Shown one piece after another: positions 30,407 to 42,121 of a stretch of DNA of 64,000 bases. The translations under genes and the position numbers were made by a program. Origin of the DNA: Nannochloropsis oceanica (lineage: Eukaryota > Sar > Eustigmatophyceae > Eustigmatales > Monodopsidaceae); contig CP038118.1 of NCBI GenBank assembly GCA_004519485.1, positions 372,001-436,000 of the forward strand, in the 5' to 3' direction. Positions within the stretch are counted from its first letter, which is position 1, and every line of letters starts with the position of its first letter. Below the pieces are notes generated by a model. That model saw only the letters and a list, made by a program, of their open reading frames with translations, had not been told where the DNA came from and ran no database searches.

Positions 30407-33400
30407 TTATAGCTTAAATGTATTGAAGTCCCTGACCTCATTAACAATCTCCAAGGCCTTCTGCAGCAAAACCCGCATCTCCTGAGAATTCTTGCGCCTC
30501 ATCGCTACGTCCGCCGTTTCTCGCATGCTCTCCCCGATCAAATCCTCCCGGTACAAATTCGAAACCAACTCATTCTGTAAATTATCCTTCGCATGGTTCA
30601 CCAAGAAATACATTATGGTCTTAGGCACCAAATCCATGAAATTCTTCCGGACCACATCAAAATAACTCGCCGTCAAGGCCTTGATAATCTCCGTCTCAAT
30701 CTTCTCCCGATCATTCGGCCCATCACCATACCTCATCACCTCCGGGACCTGCGGCAACTTCACCACCGCCTCCCTCCCTCCCTCCCTCCCCCCATCTCTC
30801 GCTCCTACTCCTCCGAATCGCCCACTTCCTCCCAACCCCCCCCCGGCTCCTCCATTCCCTCCCTGCGCCCGAGCCCCAAAAATGTACGACATGATCCCTC
30901 CCCCCTTGTCTCCACCACTCGTGGCCGCTGCCACGCCACTCGCGACACTGCTACTGCCCATCCCAACGCTGCTGCTGCTGTTCATCAACCCTCCCCCATT
31001 GGCGTTACTGCCCCCACTCATCCCTCCATCCTCCATCCCCAGCCCCACCCCTCGACCTCCCATTGCCCCTCCTCCCGCCCCCCCCCCTACCACCCCGGTA
31101 TCCTTCTTTCTTCCCCCTCCCACATCCCCCCTCACAGGGCTCCCCCTCTCCTCCCCACCCCTCCCTCCCTCCCTCCCTCCCTCTCTTCCCCCCGCATTCC
31201 CCTTTTCTTGGGCCATTCTCTCCATGAGCTGAGCCACAGCCCGGGAGCCCCCAATGAAGTCGGGGTGGGAGGTGTTGATGTACGCTAGCTCGATGTTGAT
31301 CAGATTTGAGATCATCACCTGACCGGGGGAAGAGAGGGGGGTAGAGGCCGGTGAGTTAGGAGGGTCAGAACGGCAGGGTTTCGTGCAGCCAGCTCGATGC
31401 TGATCCGGCTCGAGACCAGACCATCGTCCACCTGAAAGAGAGCAAGTGCGAAGGAGCTAAATCTAAGTAAGACTCATCTGCACTCTCAAAAAGTGGATCT
31501 GTTTGTTCTGACCCCAGAAGCATTCTGCACTTCTTCCCCCCCCCCCCTCCCTTCCTCTCTCCCTCCTATTCCTCTCACCTGGGTGGGCCCCACGCACTTG
31601 CGGAGCATGTGGTTCACCACCTCCACCACCCGGTCCCTCAGCTCGGGGAAGCGCGTCAGCTCCGTCGTCTCGCACTGAGCGGCCATACGCAGCAACTCGT
31701 CGAAGACCAAGTCCACGCATTGGAGGCCGGGCTGGGGGGGGGGATATGGAGGGATATGGGAATAAGGAAAGGAAGGTGAGAGTCAGTTCTGGCACTGGTC
31801 GGGTGCCCGCAGGGGCTCATCGACCACTAAAGGCCATGTCCAGGCGTGCTAGGCCAGGCTAGTGAGGAAGTGAGGGGGTGGGAAGGACGGAAGGACAGAA
31901 GGAGGGAGGATAAGGGTGAGGGCTGGGCACCCAGTTCGATGTACAGCAGTACATGGCAATAGGTCAGTGGCACTTCCCCCTCCTCCCCTCTCCCGCGCCC
32001 CCTTCCCTACCTGCTCCAACCGCGAAATCTGTCTTTTCACCAGCAGATCGAAGCTGATCTCCGGCACGAACAACGCCGGCCGCGTCCCATTGGCGTTGCA
32101 GATTGCCGTCCGTATCTCCTCGTCCGTCAGGGTCGCGAACGGGTCAATGCCCATCAAGGACTTCCCGAATATCTCACTAAAAATGTAATTAATCCTCGCC
32201 CCTCCATACAACTCCAACGTCTCACCACCCCCCACAATCCCTCCCTCCCGCCCTCCCTCCCGTCCAGTCACGAAATTCCCCTTCCCCTCCACTGCGCTTT
32301 GGAAGGTGGAGGCAAAGCGCGACAAGAGCCCCAGCATGGTGCCCCCCAGCGTGGCCCGCGAGAGCTCAGTCGTGGGCTCGCCGAGGGCGTCCAGCTCGCG
32401 GGCCACCTCCATGGTCATCGCTTGGATGCGGGATTTGATCTCAGGGAGGCAGTCGCTAGGAGGGGAAGGGAGGGAGGAAAGGAGGGAGGGTGAGGTGAGC
32501 AGTGAAATTCGAAGGTAGTTGGATGCCTTTCTTTACAACTAACTCCCTCCCTCCCACCCTCCCTCGCTCCCTCCCTCTTCCTCACCGGATGTGGTGCATG
32601 AGAATGTTGTTGAGCATGCGCGTCAAGGTGGGGGTGGTGCACTGCTTCAGCAGCGACCGATATACGGGATGGGCCTTGAAAAAACTCGATTCCCTCCGCA
32701 GGGCCTCGCGGATAGTCAGGTTGTTGTCTATGTCGCGCTGGCCGCGGTTCACCACTGCTACGTAGCCGATCCGGAGGGGAATGACACGATTCAGCAGCAC
32801 GTCGGCGGCGTCTGTGCCTAGAGGGGTGGAAAGGGGGTGGTTGGGTTTCCCGAGGCGTGAGAATCCTCTTCCTAAATGAACAAAGAATCAAACAATTACA
32901 CATTGCTTTCTGAGAAAAGCAGGACACACTTAAGACCCGGGGAGCACCACTCGCATCTACCTGGGTCCATCAAGTCCATCTTAGTCAAGACGCCGATCGT
33001 CCGCAGCCCCTCGGGGTCCACTTCCCGCGCAAGCTTCAGCGAGTCTGAGTTCGCGATGTCTTTAGCAGGGAGAAGGGAGGAGGGGGAGGGAGGGAGGGCT
33101 TGCTTTGTGAGAGGAGTGGCCACGCATGTTTTGATGGCACGTACGTTTTCATGAAAACAGGCCACGTCACGCGCACCGAAAGAAGTGCCCTCGTCTTCAA
33201 GACAGTACCTGTGTTGGCCGCCGTGACTGCCAAGACGATCGAGTTGGGGTTAGCGATGTACGCCAGGCACATCTCCCGGATTTGGGCCTGGTCGGTGGGC
33301 AGGGGAGATAGGTCATATAGGTGCGAGAAAGACAAGAGTAAACGAATAAATTGCTTGTTGAATCACCTCTTGACATCCTCCCTCCGCCCTCGTGCCCTCC

Positions 33401-34335
33401 CTCCCGCTCTCCTCACCTCGATATCCACCGGCTGGTCCCCAACGGACACCTGGAGTGGACGCGGCGTGGCATACATGAATGACTCGTGAGCGAGACGTCA
33501 GTGAGACCTCCCTCCCCTCTTCCCGCCCATATTCTCCCCTATGACTTGGTGAGGAAGCGTCATGTGCTTCCCACTCTCCCCCTCCTTCACTCCCTACCTC
33601 CCTCCCTCCCTTACCTTGGTGATGCCCGGCAAGTCTACTAGGGTCAGGTTCAGGACGTAGGGCGAGTAAATCTTGAGATTGATGCTCTTGGCACTGATCC
33701 CCTTATTCTTTCCCGTCAATCGATCCGTCTCCTTCTTGATCTCCTCCCGAATCTCCATGAAGTCATAAAACCTCTCTCCAGCCCGATGCAGAAACTCCCC
33801 CCATTCCTTCCCCTCCGGCCCGCCATGCGCGCCCTCCCTTCCGCCGTCGTCCTCCCCGGCGCCGCGAAGGAAGGCCGTATTGTAGAGCTGGAGGATGAGA
33901 GGTCGGCGGGTAACAATGCCTGTGCCGCGTGGCAAGAAGTCACGACCGACTGGGGGGGGAGGGAGGAAGGGAGGGAAAGAAGAGAAGGATGAATAATTCT
34001 GCGGTCGACGTCTCAATGAAATTTGTCGAAGCCATGCTTCCCTCCCTCCCTCTTCTACCATCCTCCCCTCTTTTCCTTCCTTCCCTCCCCCTCTTTTTAC
34101 CGATATGCTCCAGCACGGAGCTCTTTCCCGAGGACTGGCTGCCGATCACCACGATTTGGGGCAAGTCCAGGGGATGCTTCCCGATGGCCGCGAAGACGTC
34201 TTGCAACTTATTGACAATCGGGATGAGTTGCTGCATCCCTCGGTCGTGCAACAAGGAAGAGGAAGAGGAAGATGAGGAGGAGGTTGAGGTTGAAGAGGAG
34301 GAGGAAGGAGGCGTGGCGGCCCCTCCGGCAGCCAT
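30407..34335 (-). CDS. Canonical dynamin-related protein (DRP1/Dnm1 type)
   Basis: Nine exons: 34335-34101, 33949-33615, 33449-33417, 33287-33209, 33059-32961, 32817-32586, 32455-32011, 31731-31579, 31318-30407. They total 2523 nt, 840 residues. After a Ser-rich N-terminus come G1 GSQSSGKSS (65-73), G2 in GIVTRRP, G3 DLPG and G4 TKMD. The stalk has RGQRDID and [16 protein letters not shown] Gly/Arg-rich variable domain replaces the PH domain, and the GTPase effector domain ([15 protein letters not shown]) ends the protein. This build matches Drp1/Dnm1 and plant/algal DRPs that pinch mitochondria, peroxisomes or plastids. Introns start with G-rich runs. The start ATG is the first in frame in exon 1; an upstream extension without ATG exists. 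It serves as a reference for how far the 1-14 kb dynamins have diverged. Confidence 0.9.
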
Positions 34336-35396
34336 GTGTGTATGACTGTGGTGTTGCGTGGGTTGAAAACGCTTGTTGCTACTACTGCTGCTGCTGCTGC
34401 TTCCGTTACTGCTGTTGCTGTTGCTGCTGAGGTCGGCTCTGGGTGGCTTGGGGACGCGCAAGGAAGGGGGTAGTTCGGGGTTGCTGCTACCGGCTGTAGG
34501 GGTTGGTGGTTGTCATAGAGAAGTGAGGAGCGGATGTTGATTAAATGTGCAAGAATACGTTGATTGCATATTGCAGGGTACCACGTGTGATCTGCGTCTG
34601 ACAATTCGAGAGTCAAATCCTAAGGCCTCATTCCTCGTGCATGAAAACGCGGTCAAATGTCAATGAGGATGAAATAAGCGCTTGCAATCATGTTGCATGT
34701 GAAGCGTCTGGCGGCAGTACAGGGTACGGTAACAAGTGCTCGCTTTGGGAGGCAAAAAGGCAAACAGAAATGCATTTTTTTAGGCCAATCTAACAACCCA
34801 CGGACATCATGCCCGTAGACCTGTTCAAAGAGCCCTGCGCTCGCGTGGGAGGATGAGTGACCGAACGTAGGGAAAGCGCAAAGGGACAGGGAACGTGAAT
34901 TTTTTCTACTCACTTACGTCCGAGTCCACGGCTGGAATCTAGCGAAGCCAGGACTGCTGCTGCTGGTAAATGCTTTACTATATGTTGGTGTTTGGTGCTG
35001 CGCCTGTTTATGCGTGGTGGCACTTTTTATTGTAAGCAGCAGAAATGATGTCCCTAAGGGGCGTGGTGAGGGAGGGAAACCGGGGAACAGGAAGAAGCTG
35101 AGCGAGGCGTATGTATGGCCATCAGGCTTGACAAATCCGCCATGAGCAATGTAAGTGTTCGAGGACCTCAAAGCATGGCGCCATTGTTGGAATAAATTAG
35201 GGACACTGGGCCAAGGGGCAGAAGAAGCAAGGCGCCATCGTCGCTCAGCGATGGTGACCCTATGATGAGAAGGGCGCACAACCGACTTGCCGCACATGAG
35301 CACAGACACCAAGAGCTTCCGTCCAAACCACGCGCTCGCTGACCTCATTTCCTTCAATCTGTCACCATCGTTCAGGTCTCCTCCTCTCGTGTAAAT
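34336..35396. other. Divergent intergenic region
   Basis: 1.06 kb between the dynamin-related protein and the SEC-C protein, presumably holding both promoters. No ORF with family resemblance or RNA gene was recognised. Confidence 0.45.
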
Positions 35397-36092
35397 ATGC
35401 CCAGCCCTTCGTGGGTCTCCTTCTTTTCTTTTCTCATTGGCTTCTTCGTTGTCTGCAGCCTCCTTGTCCTTCCACGCGTCGGCCATGCCTTCCTCCTGGC
35501 CACTCCTCCGTCCACGACCAGCACCATTAGCATCTCTACGAAGCCCAGCAACGCGTTGCACGCACGAGTCGGCGGTGGGTTTGGATTTGGCAAGCGCGTG
35601 AACGGCGCGGGGGCGGAAGACGAACCCACCACAAGCAAGTTCTTCGACGAGACCATTTTCTCCCCGTACTCCAAACGCCGCCCCGTCCCTCCCTATGACA
35701 GCACCCCTTGCGCCTGCGGCTCCGGTGAATCTTACGCCAACTGCTGCTTTCCCTTGCATAAAGGCTTGGTCAAGGCCCAGACACCCGAGGCACTGCTTCG
35801 GTCACGATACACAGCCTACCTGCACGGCTTCCCCAAGTATCTCCTCTCGTCCACTCACCCCTCCTCGGAGCCCATGCGGCCCAAGCGTGAAAAAGCATAT
35901 TTACAACTCTTGAACATTGCATGCAGTGAAGAAAATCTGAAACAGTTGCAGGTGGGAGTGCAGGAGGCGGGGGGGACGGAAGGAGAGGCTTTCATCACCT
36001 TCAGAGTGAAGCGGCATGTGTGGATGAGTGAACGGAGCAAGTTTTTGAAGGGCGAAGACGGGGGATGGTTGTTTTTGGACGAGCAGGTTTAA
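35397..36092 (+). CDS. Plastid-targeted YchJ-like SEC-C motif protein (UPF0225)
   Basis: 231 residues from the ATG at 35397. The N-terminus is a signal peptide (about 8-31) ending GHA, followed by FLLATPP, the aromatic transit motif of secondary plastids. The mature part begins near residue 95. CACGSGESYANCC at about 103-115 is the zinc-binding SEC-C motif, and TPEALLRSRYTAYLHG with YLLSSTHPS is typical of the YchJ/UPF0225 family. The C-terminal half is an NTF2-like fold with FRVKRHVW and LKGEDGGWLFLDEQV. The family is bacterial and plastid in distribution. Its biochemical role is not established, so none is assigned. Single exon. Confidence 0.85.
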   Translation: MPSPSWVSFFSFLIGFFVVCSLLVLPRVGHAFLLATPPSTTSTISISTKPSNALHARVGGGFGFGKRVNGAGAEDEPTTSKFFDETIFSPYSKRRPVPPYDSTPCACGSGESYANCCFPLHKGLVKAQTPEALLRSRYTAYLHGFPKYLLSSTHPSSEPMRPKREKAYLQLLNIACSEENLKQLQVGVQEAGGTEGEAFITFRVKRHVWMSERSKFLKGEDGGWLFLDEQV

Positions 36093-37095
36093 AGTGAGGG
36101 GGCGAATATGAATGGTGAGTCTTTGGGGTTTCTTTATGAAAGGAGACGGGTCGAAAAGAGCGAAACAGGTAGACCCAGCTGAAACCGTGGAATTGATCTA
36201 CTACCTACCGACCTACAGCCCGCAGGCAGGCAGGGTTAGGATCAAAGTCGGAGCAAAGTCAGATCACCGATGACGAGAGTTGCTGTAATTGGTACACATT
36301 CTCACATAAATGTGGAAGTGGTCGAGGGAGTGAGGAAAGCGATCGAAGCCTTTACCACCCCAATCGTTAGGCTCCTTGTCCGTTGCCGACACCACGCCGT
36401 GCAACTCGTTGATTCAGACGATACAATGGCTTCTCTTTCCCACTCCGCTTAAGACGGTCTCCTCACGACTGATTCACCACATGGACTCCTCACTTGCCTT
36501 TCTCTCAATAAGTCAGATATACAAGCGCAGATGATGGACGCGGTGCGAGGGATGTAAAACCTCATCCTTTTACCCATTTTACTCTTTAAAGCTCGTCTTG
36601 AAAGTCATCGAAAGAGAATAAAGTATCCTCAAGTACGTAGCGACAAGAAAGCGCAGGACGCATGCAAAAATCAAGATACTGGTCACCGGGGGAAGTAGCG
36701 AATTCATTCCTTTCTAACATCTTTTTTCTTCATCTCTCCTCGGAATTTTTCTTGCTCACTCCTTCTCTCCTTACTTCTTCTTCTCCTCCTGTCATAATTA
36801 TTCTCCATCCCTCCCCATCAAAAAATATATCTGGCTCCCTACCTTCTCTTCACGCATCCACCCGAAACAAACAAACACACCGCGACGCACACGGGCAAAA
36901 CAACCCATCCAGCATCGGAACGCCACGCCTCTACTCCTGCACTCTCTTATCTAAGCGCCCAGCCAGTCACCTAGCCCGATCCGCAGACTGCGCCCATTCT
37001 TCTCGTCTCCTCGTGCACTGCAGGCACTGCTTGCTTTCCCCCCCTCTCATTCGCCACAGTCAAGCTCCCCCACCACCCTGCTTTCCCTCCACCCT
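36093..37095. other. Intergenic, convergent 3' ends
   Basis: 1 kb between the SEC-C protein and the asparagine synthetase stop. Only short ORFs without support. Pyrimidine-rich around 36720-36830. Confidence 0.45.
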
Positions 37096-39473
37096 TTACT
37101 TTCCCACCACTTTTCCATTTTCCTGCGGCGTGAAGCCCTCCACGTACGCACTCTCGTGAACGGCAGCCACCGCGCGTCCACTCGGGTCCGCCCTTCCTCT
37201 GAAGGAAGCATCCCACGCCATCGCCCTGGGCGTTGAACACGCAATGGTGGGCCCCCCCGGAACGGTGGCGGCAGCCGATGGACTCGCGTAGTATTGCTCG
37301 AAAATAGAGCGATAAAAGTACGCCTCCTTCGTCTGGGGGGCGTTGTGGGGGAACCTATTCCCAGCCGCAGCAAACTGTTGGTCAGACACTTCAGCATTCG
37401 CGTGGTCCCTCAAGGCATCAATCCACCCATACCCCACCCCATCCGAAAACTGCTCCTTCTGCCGCCACAGGATTTTGTTGGGCAAGTACGGGTCGGCAGG
37501 ATCATCGAACGCCTTCCTCAAGATCCATTTTTCGATCCGTCGACCCCCCTGGCCCTCTCCTCCACTGGCACCTGCTCCTCCTCCCTTGATGATCATTTTG
37601 TCCTGAGGGTCAAGCGTCATGGCCACGTCGAGGAAGTCACGGTCGAGGAAGGGGACGCGAACTTCGACCCCCCACGCAGAGGTGGCCTTGTTGGCGCGCA
37701 GGCAGTCGAACTGGTAAAGGCCCTTGAGCTTGTCCACTGTCTCCATGTGAAGTTCCTACAGAGAGGGAGGGAATGAGGGAGGGTCAGGTGCCAGAGCGAA
37801 ACCTTGTTGGCGCGCAGGCCGTCCAATTGGTCGACTTCCTAGGCCTTAATCTTCCGACTAATCACAAACATGGCAGATGGGAGGGAGGGAGGGTCAGGGA
37901 TGAGAGAGAGAGAAACTTACCTTGCTGTTGGGCGCCTTATGGAAATATAGGTACCCTCCAAAAATCTCATCCGCCCCCTCCCCGGACAAGACCATCTTCA
38001 CCCCCCTCGCCTTGATCTTCCGGCTCATCAAGAACATGGGCGTGGCCGCCCGAATCGTGGTCACATCATACGTCTCCAAGTGGTATATGACCTCCCTGAC
38101 CGCATCCAGCCCCTCCTGGATCGTAAACACATACGAGTGGTGCACTGTTCCCACAAACTGTGCCACCTCGCTCGCAGCGGCCAAGTCCGGAGAGTTCTCC
38201 AGCCCCACCGAGAACGAGTGCAGCCGCGGCCACTCGCAGTGCGGGTCCCTCTTACTCAGCCTGCTCGCAATCGAGGCCACCAACGACGAGTCCAAGCCCC
38301 CACTCAGGAGGACCCCCCAGGGGACGTCCGACATCATCCTCCTCTTCACTGCCATCTCGAACGAGTTCCTCACGTTTAACAGCTCCACCTTTTCCGTCGG
38401 CAAGTACCCGGGGTTGTACCACACAGGGTCGTACCACTGCACAAACCCCCCATTCCCTCCCTCCCCACCTGCCTTGCTGTCATAGGCGTGACCCGGTGGG
38501 AAAACTTCCACCCGCGCCACAACGTCCGTTAGGGCCTTCATCTCACTCGCGAACCACACCGAGCCATCAGCGCCATATCCGACATAAAGAGGGGTGATCC
38601 CCATATGGTCTCTCAGCACAAAAAACGAGTCCTCCTGCTTATCGTAGAGGACGAATGAAAACATCCCTCGAAGAAGATTGGGGAAGTTGCGGCCGTGCTT
38701 GAGGTAGAGGGGAATGACCACCTCGCAGTCTGAGCCGGTCTTGGGAGTATAAAAATCGGTGCCTCCCATTTCTTCGTACAGTTCCTTGTAATTGTAGATC
38801 TCGCCGTTGGCAGCCACGATCACTGAGGGAGAGGAGGGGAAGGATGGAAGGGGGGGAAAGGGAGAGGTTAGGAAACAGGGACGCGATGGACTCAGTGTAC
38901 ACCCATTACCCATTCGCTTAAATGCTGGAGAGATGCAGTCACAAGGTGTACGTACCGTTGCCGTCTGGGCTCACCAAAGGCTGCGAGCCTGAGTCGGGGT
39001 CGATGATAGCTAGGCGCTCGTGGGCAATGGCGTTATTGCCGTACACCTATGGGTGAGGATTTTGGAATGTATGAGGAAAGGTGGTGAAAACGTGGGCAAG
39101 GCAGAAAGGAAGCGATGGAAAAAGCAAAAAGTGAGGGATGGAGAGAGCGGTGTTGTACCTTGTAGCCGCTCCAATCTGGGCCACGATGTCGCAGCCTGTG
39201 TGTTTTGTGGGAGGGAAAAGCAGACAGGAGGCAGCAAATGTTAAATTCTCTCTCTTTCGTATTCCTCAATCGCCCTGCTCTGGACTATCATAATAACAAC
39301 ATGCATGTTTGGAGAGTGCGCATGCAAAAGAGATGGTGTCTCGCACGACTTCCCTCCCATATCCCCCCCAATACACGCAGACTACACTCTTACTTGAGGG
39401 CATTCTGGATCAGAATTTTGCGAAGATCTGCCTCAGAGAGATTAGAGCGAAAGATGGCTAGAATCCCGCACAT
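37096..39473 (-). CDS. ASNS: Asparagine synthetase (glutamine-hydrolysing)
   Basis: Five exons: 39473-39394, 39195-39159, 39046-38956, 38822-37921, 37755-37096. They sum to 1770 nt, 589 residues, the usual length. MCGILAIF supplies the Cys2 nucleophile of the glutaminase domain, with LRHRGPDWSG, HERLAIIDP and NGEIYNY following in family order. The synthetase domain has the pyrophosphate loop SGGLDSS at 243-249 and GEGADEIFGGY. CLRANKATSAWGVEVRVPFLD lies in the last exon. The enzyme makes asparagine from aspartate, glutamine and ATP, normally in the cytosol; there is no targeting leader. Intron 4 (37756-37920) carries decayed pieces of the flanking exons. Confidence 0.95.
37802..37873 (-). pseudogene. 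Decayed, internally deleted copy of asparagine synthetase inside intron 4
   Basis: On the minus strand this reads MFVISRKIKA then a stop, then LDGLRANK. The first part matches the end of exon 4 (MFLMSRKIKA, 38009-38041) and the second the start of exon 5 (FDCLRANK, 37686-37717). The order is that of the gene, with everything between removed. It is a relic of a partial tandem duplication, not a usable exon. Confidence 0.7.
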
Positions 39474-42121
39474 AGTGTTCTAACTGTATGATTACTTGAT
39501 GTGACCCCGAGCTGCTGGTGCTGCTGCGAGTCCGGTTTGATGAAGGAATGGCGAAGGAGGTGCCTCACTTGGCGTACGAGGATTCCAGACACCGGATCGG
39601 GAGGGAGGAAATGATGACAACCGGTCTTACAACAGGGTGGGGAAGCCTTTCCTGTGTATTGATATGCGCGGGATGTGAGGGGTAATAGAGTTGACTATTG
39701 GGTGATGGATGATACGAGACCGGCGGGCGAGGCGATGGGATCTGCGACACAAAACTGGCAGCAAAAGAAATTCATGTCCAGGTATCGGGGACCTTCTGAC
39801 CTTCGTTAGCTGATTAGGTATTTTCAAATGGTTCTCGTGATCAAGGTAATTCGTTTAAGGCGCTCCAGGGAGACAATAAATGTGATCAAATGGCGTGTGG
39901 TGAACACGGCTTGCTCTTGCTGAGGTGTTTGACGTACCGCATAAAGCGCCAGGAAACATGACGCCGCTCGCTCTATTTTCTAGGCTGCGTGTCTGTGCAA
40001 TGGTCTCTGACTGCTCTTTCTGCCCTTTCTGCTCTATACCCTATGCCGGCACGAAAAGAGCACAAAAAGCCGAGGAACAGCAACAACAAGCCGCCAGGGA
40101 GGGATGAGACGGAGCAAAAAATGGTGCTGCATGGCCCGCTGCGTGACACCAGAAGTAGCGGCATTATTTCCAGGCATCGATACCAGCAAGACAAGCCTTT
40201 TTCGCAGGGAAAACAAGCAAGATGCTAATAGCTGCGATTGATCTTGTTGGACCGGGTGGGAGGCTGAGTCAAGTCAGCCATCCAAGGCGTGCCCTGGTTC
40301 ATGGCTCTGTAGCACACTGCTCGGTGAAGTGTTCACCTACTTTGGCGCGTGCCGTACCAAGCCCTTTCAGGTGATGTAGTTAGTCGTAACAAGTCGACTG
40401 AAGTCAAGTGAGAATTTGAGCACGAGGGGCATGGAGACGGGCCTCTTATTTTTAGACCACTAAAGGTGCGATGGCCACAGGTGCCCATAAATTGTGAGCT
40501 AGCTGGCAATGGCAATAGGTAAAGAATCAATCATTGCCTGTATACATGTCTCTCCATCACTTACAGTCAGCCTTGAGTTTTCAAACTCGACGTAGATCAA
40601 TTTTAAAATGCTGTACTCAATGAAAAAGGGGGTTGTAATTATAAATTACGTACGTGTCCGACGGCCGGCCAGATTGTGAAAGACAAGTCCCTGGAACAAC
40701 GGGATGTTAAGGTTCCAGGGTAGAAAAAGCCATCGTTCGATCATTGCACTGAAATAGGAATCATTTTTTAATTGTAAATTCGCCATGCTGGTCTCCATGC
40801 AGTCATTGGACTCCGCTCCAAGCTCTATGGCCTCCGCACCCCTTGGGGCGAGGAATGACACAACTGCCTATGGTCTCATCAGCTTATATGCCCTGGGCAT
40901 CCAGATCTGAATGTGTCTACTCAGATCGACGCCGGGTCCCACGGCAGACCCGCCCCCCGCAAGACCCCCTGGCCAGTGGCCTCCCTGAACCAGCCCGCCT
41001 TAAGGCGCTGGAGCAATTAGCCTGTCTACTCTGGGAAATCGCTACTCGCCCCACAATCTCCAAGACGTTTATTTTGTTAATTTAGCTGATAAAGAGTGTT
41101 GGAGTGCATTCCAACCGTCTTCACCGAATGCATATAGCAACCCAGTATACAGGGTGCGTATGCATATAGCAACCCAGTATACAGGGTGAAAATCCCCCAC
41201 CCTCTAAGAATGGGCATACATACAGCCATTTAACCAAACTCTATCAACCCTATTTCTATGTCATTAAGGTTTAATCATGGCCCTATTGATTTCGTCTCAA
41301 GTCAAGCAAAAACCAAAAAAGGGGGGGGAGGAGGGGGGGGCCAAAAAAAACATACCCAGCACGCCGCCTCTTCTTGTGCTCGTCGGGAATCACTACATCA
41401 ACAGTAGCGCAAATGGTTGATCAGCCATCACGCAAGGGGGGCGTCATCCTTCCAGATAGCATAAGCCTGACGTTGCTATCCGCTACCTACACTCAGGCAA
41501 GCAACAAAAGGGCCAACGGCAATAGGATAGCAGCAAGCCCACTGGAGGCAATTTAGAGATGGTCTCTCCTCGGCAGCAGCAACCCACGGCACGCAGCACC
41601 ACTCGTCGGCCAACAGCAACTGTAACAACAACAACAGCAACATGCCTTCTTTTCTTAGGTATGTACCAAGCGGGCTGGCGAAGGGCGCCGCTGAAGGTGG
41701 GAAGGATAGAAAGATTGACAGGTTGGTAGAAGGGGTAGAGTGGTCTGGGGGAATATTGCGAGGAGAGGGCCTGGACGCACTCGGTCTCGTGCCACCCCTA
41801 CCATGAAATACAAGCGTCGATGCTTCAGAAAGAGTAATGGATGGCTGGAATCGGGAACCTCTTCCCTCAAAGCACACTGACAGGAGGAGGAGGGTGCCAT
41901 TTCCCCCCTAGGTCCGTCGTGCTCGGTAATGGCGTTCCCTCCCTCCTCCTCCTGTATGCACGTCCTATTCAGCACCCACTCATCCACCCCTTCCTCTTTT
42001 CATCTTTCAACCAGCAGTTGCAACGACCTCCCCTGTCGCTGAAGCCTTCGTCCTTCCCGCATTTTCGTCCTCCACTTCCTCCACTTCCTCGCACAAAAGT
42101 CCAGCAGCCGTCCTTTCTTTT
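39474..42121. other. 2.6-kb gene-poor region
   Basis: No ORF here has a recognisable family or a convincing start. A frame at 40843-41085 has a proline/arginine-rich then leucine-rich sequence of unknown origin. A 32-bp unit is repeated in tandem at 41128-41188. Poly-G and poly-A runs lie at 41320-41350. The right end should contain the promoter of the SSB gene. Confidence 0.4.
41128..41188 (+). repeat. Tandem repeat, two copies of a 32-bp unit
   Basis: The block atgcatatagcaacccag followed by tatacagggtg occurs at 41128-41156 and 41160-41188, separated by three bases. The two copies are identical. Function unknown. Confidence 0.9.

Noticed and set aside
40843-41085. ORF with Pro/Arg then Leu-rich sequence, possibly from a mobile element
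   Set aside because: Too short, no recognisable domain, no terminal repeats or target-site duplication seen.
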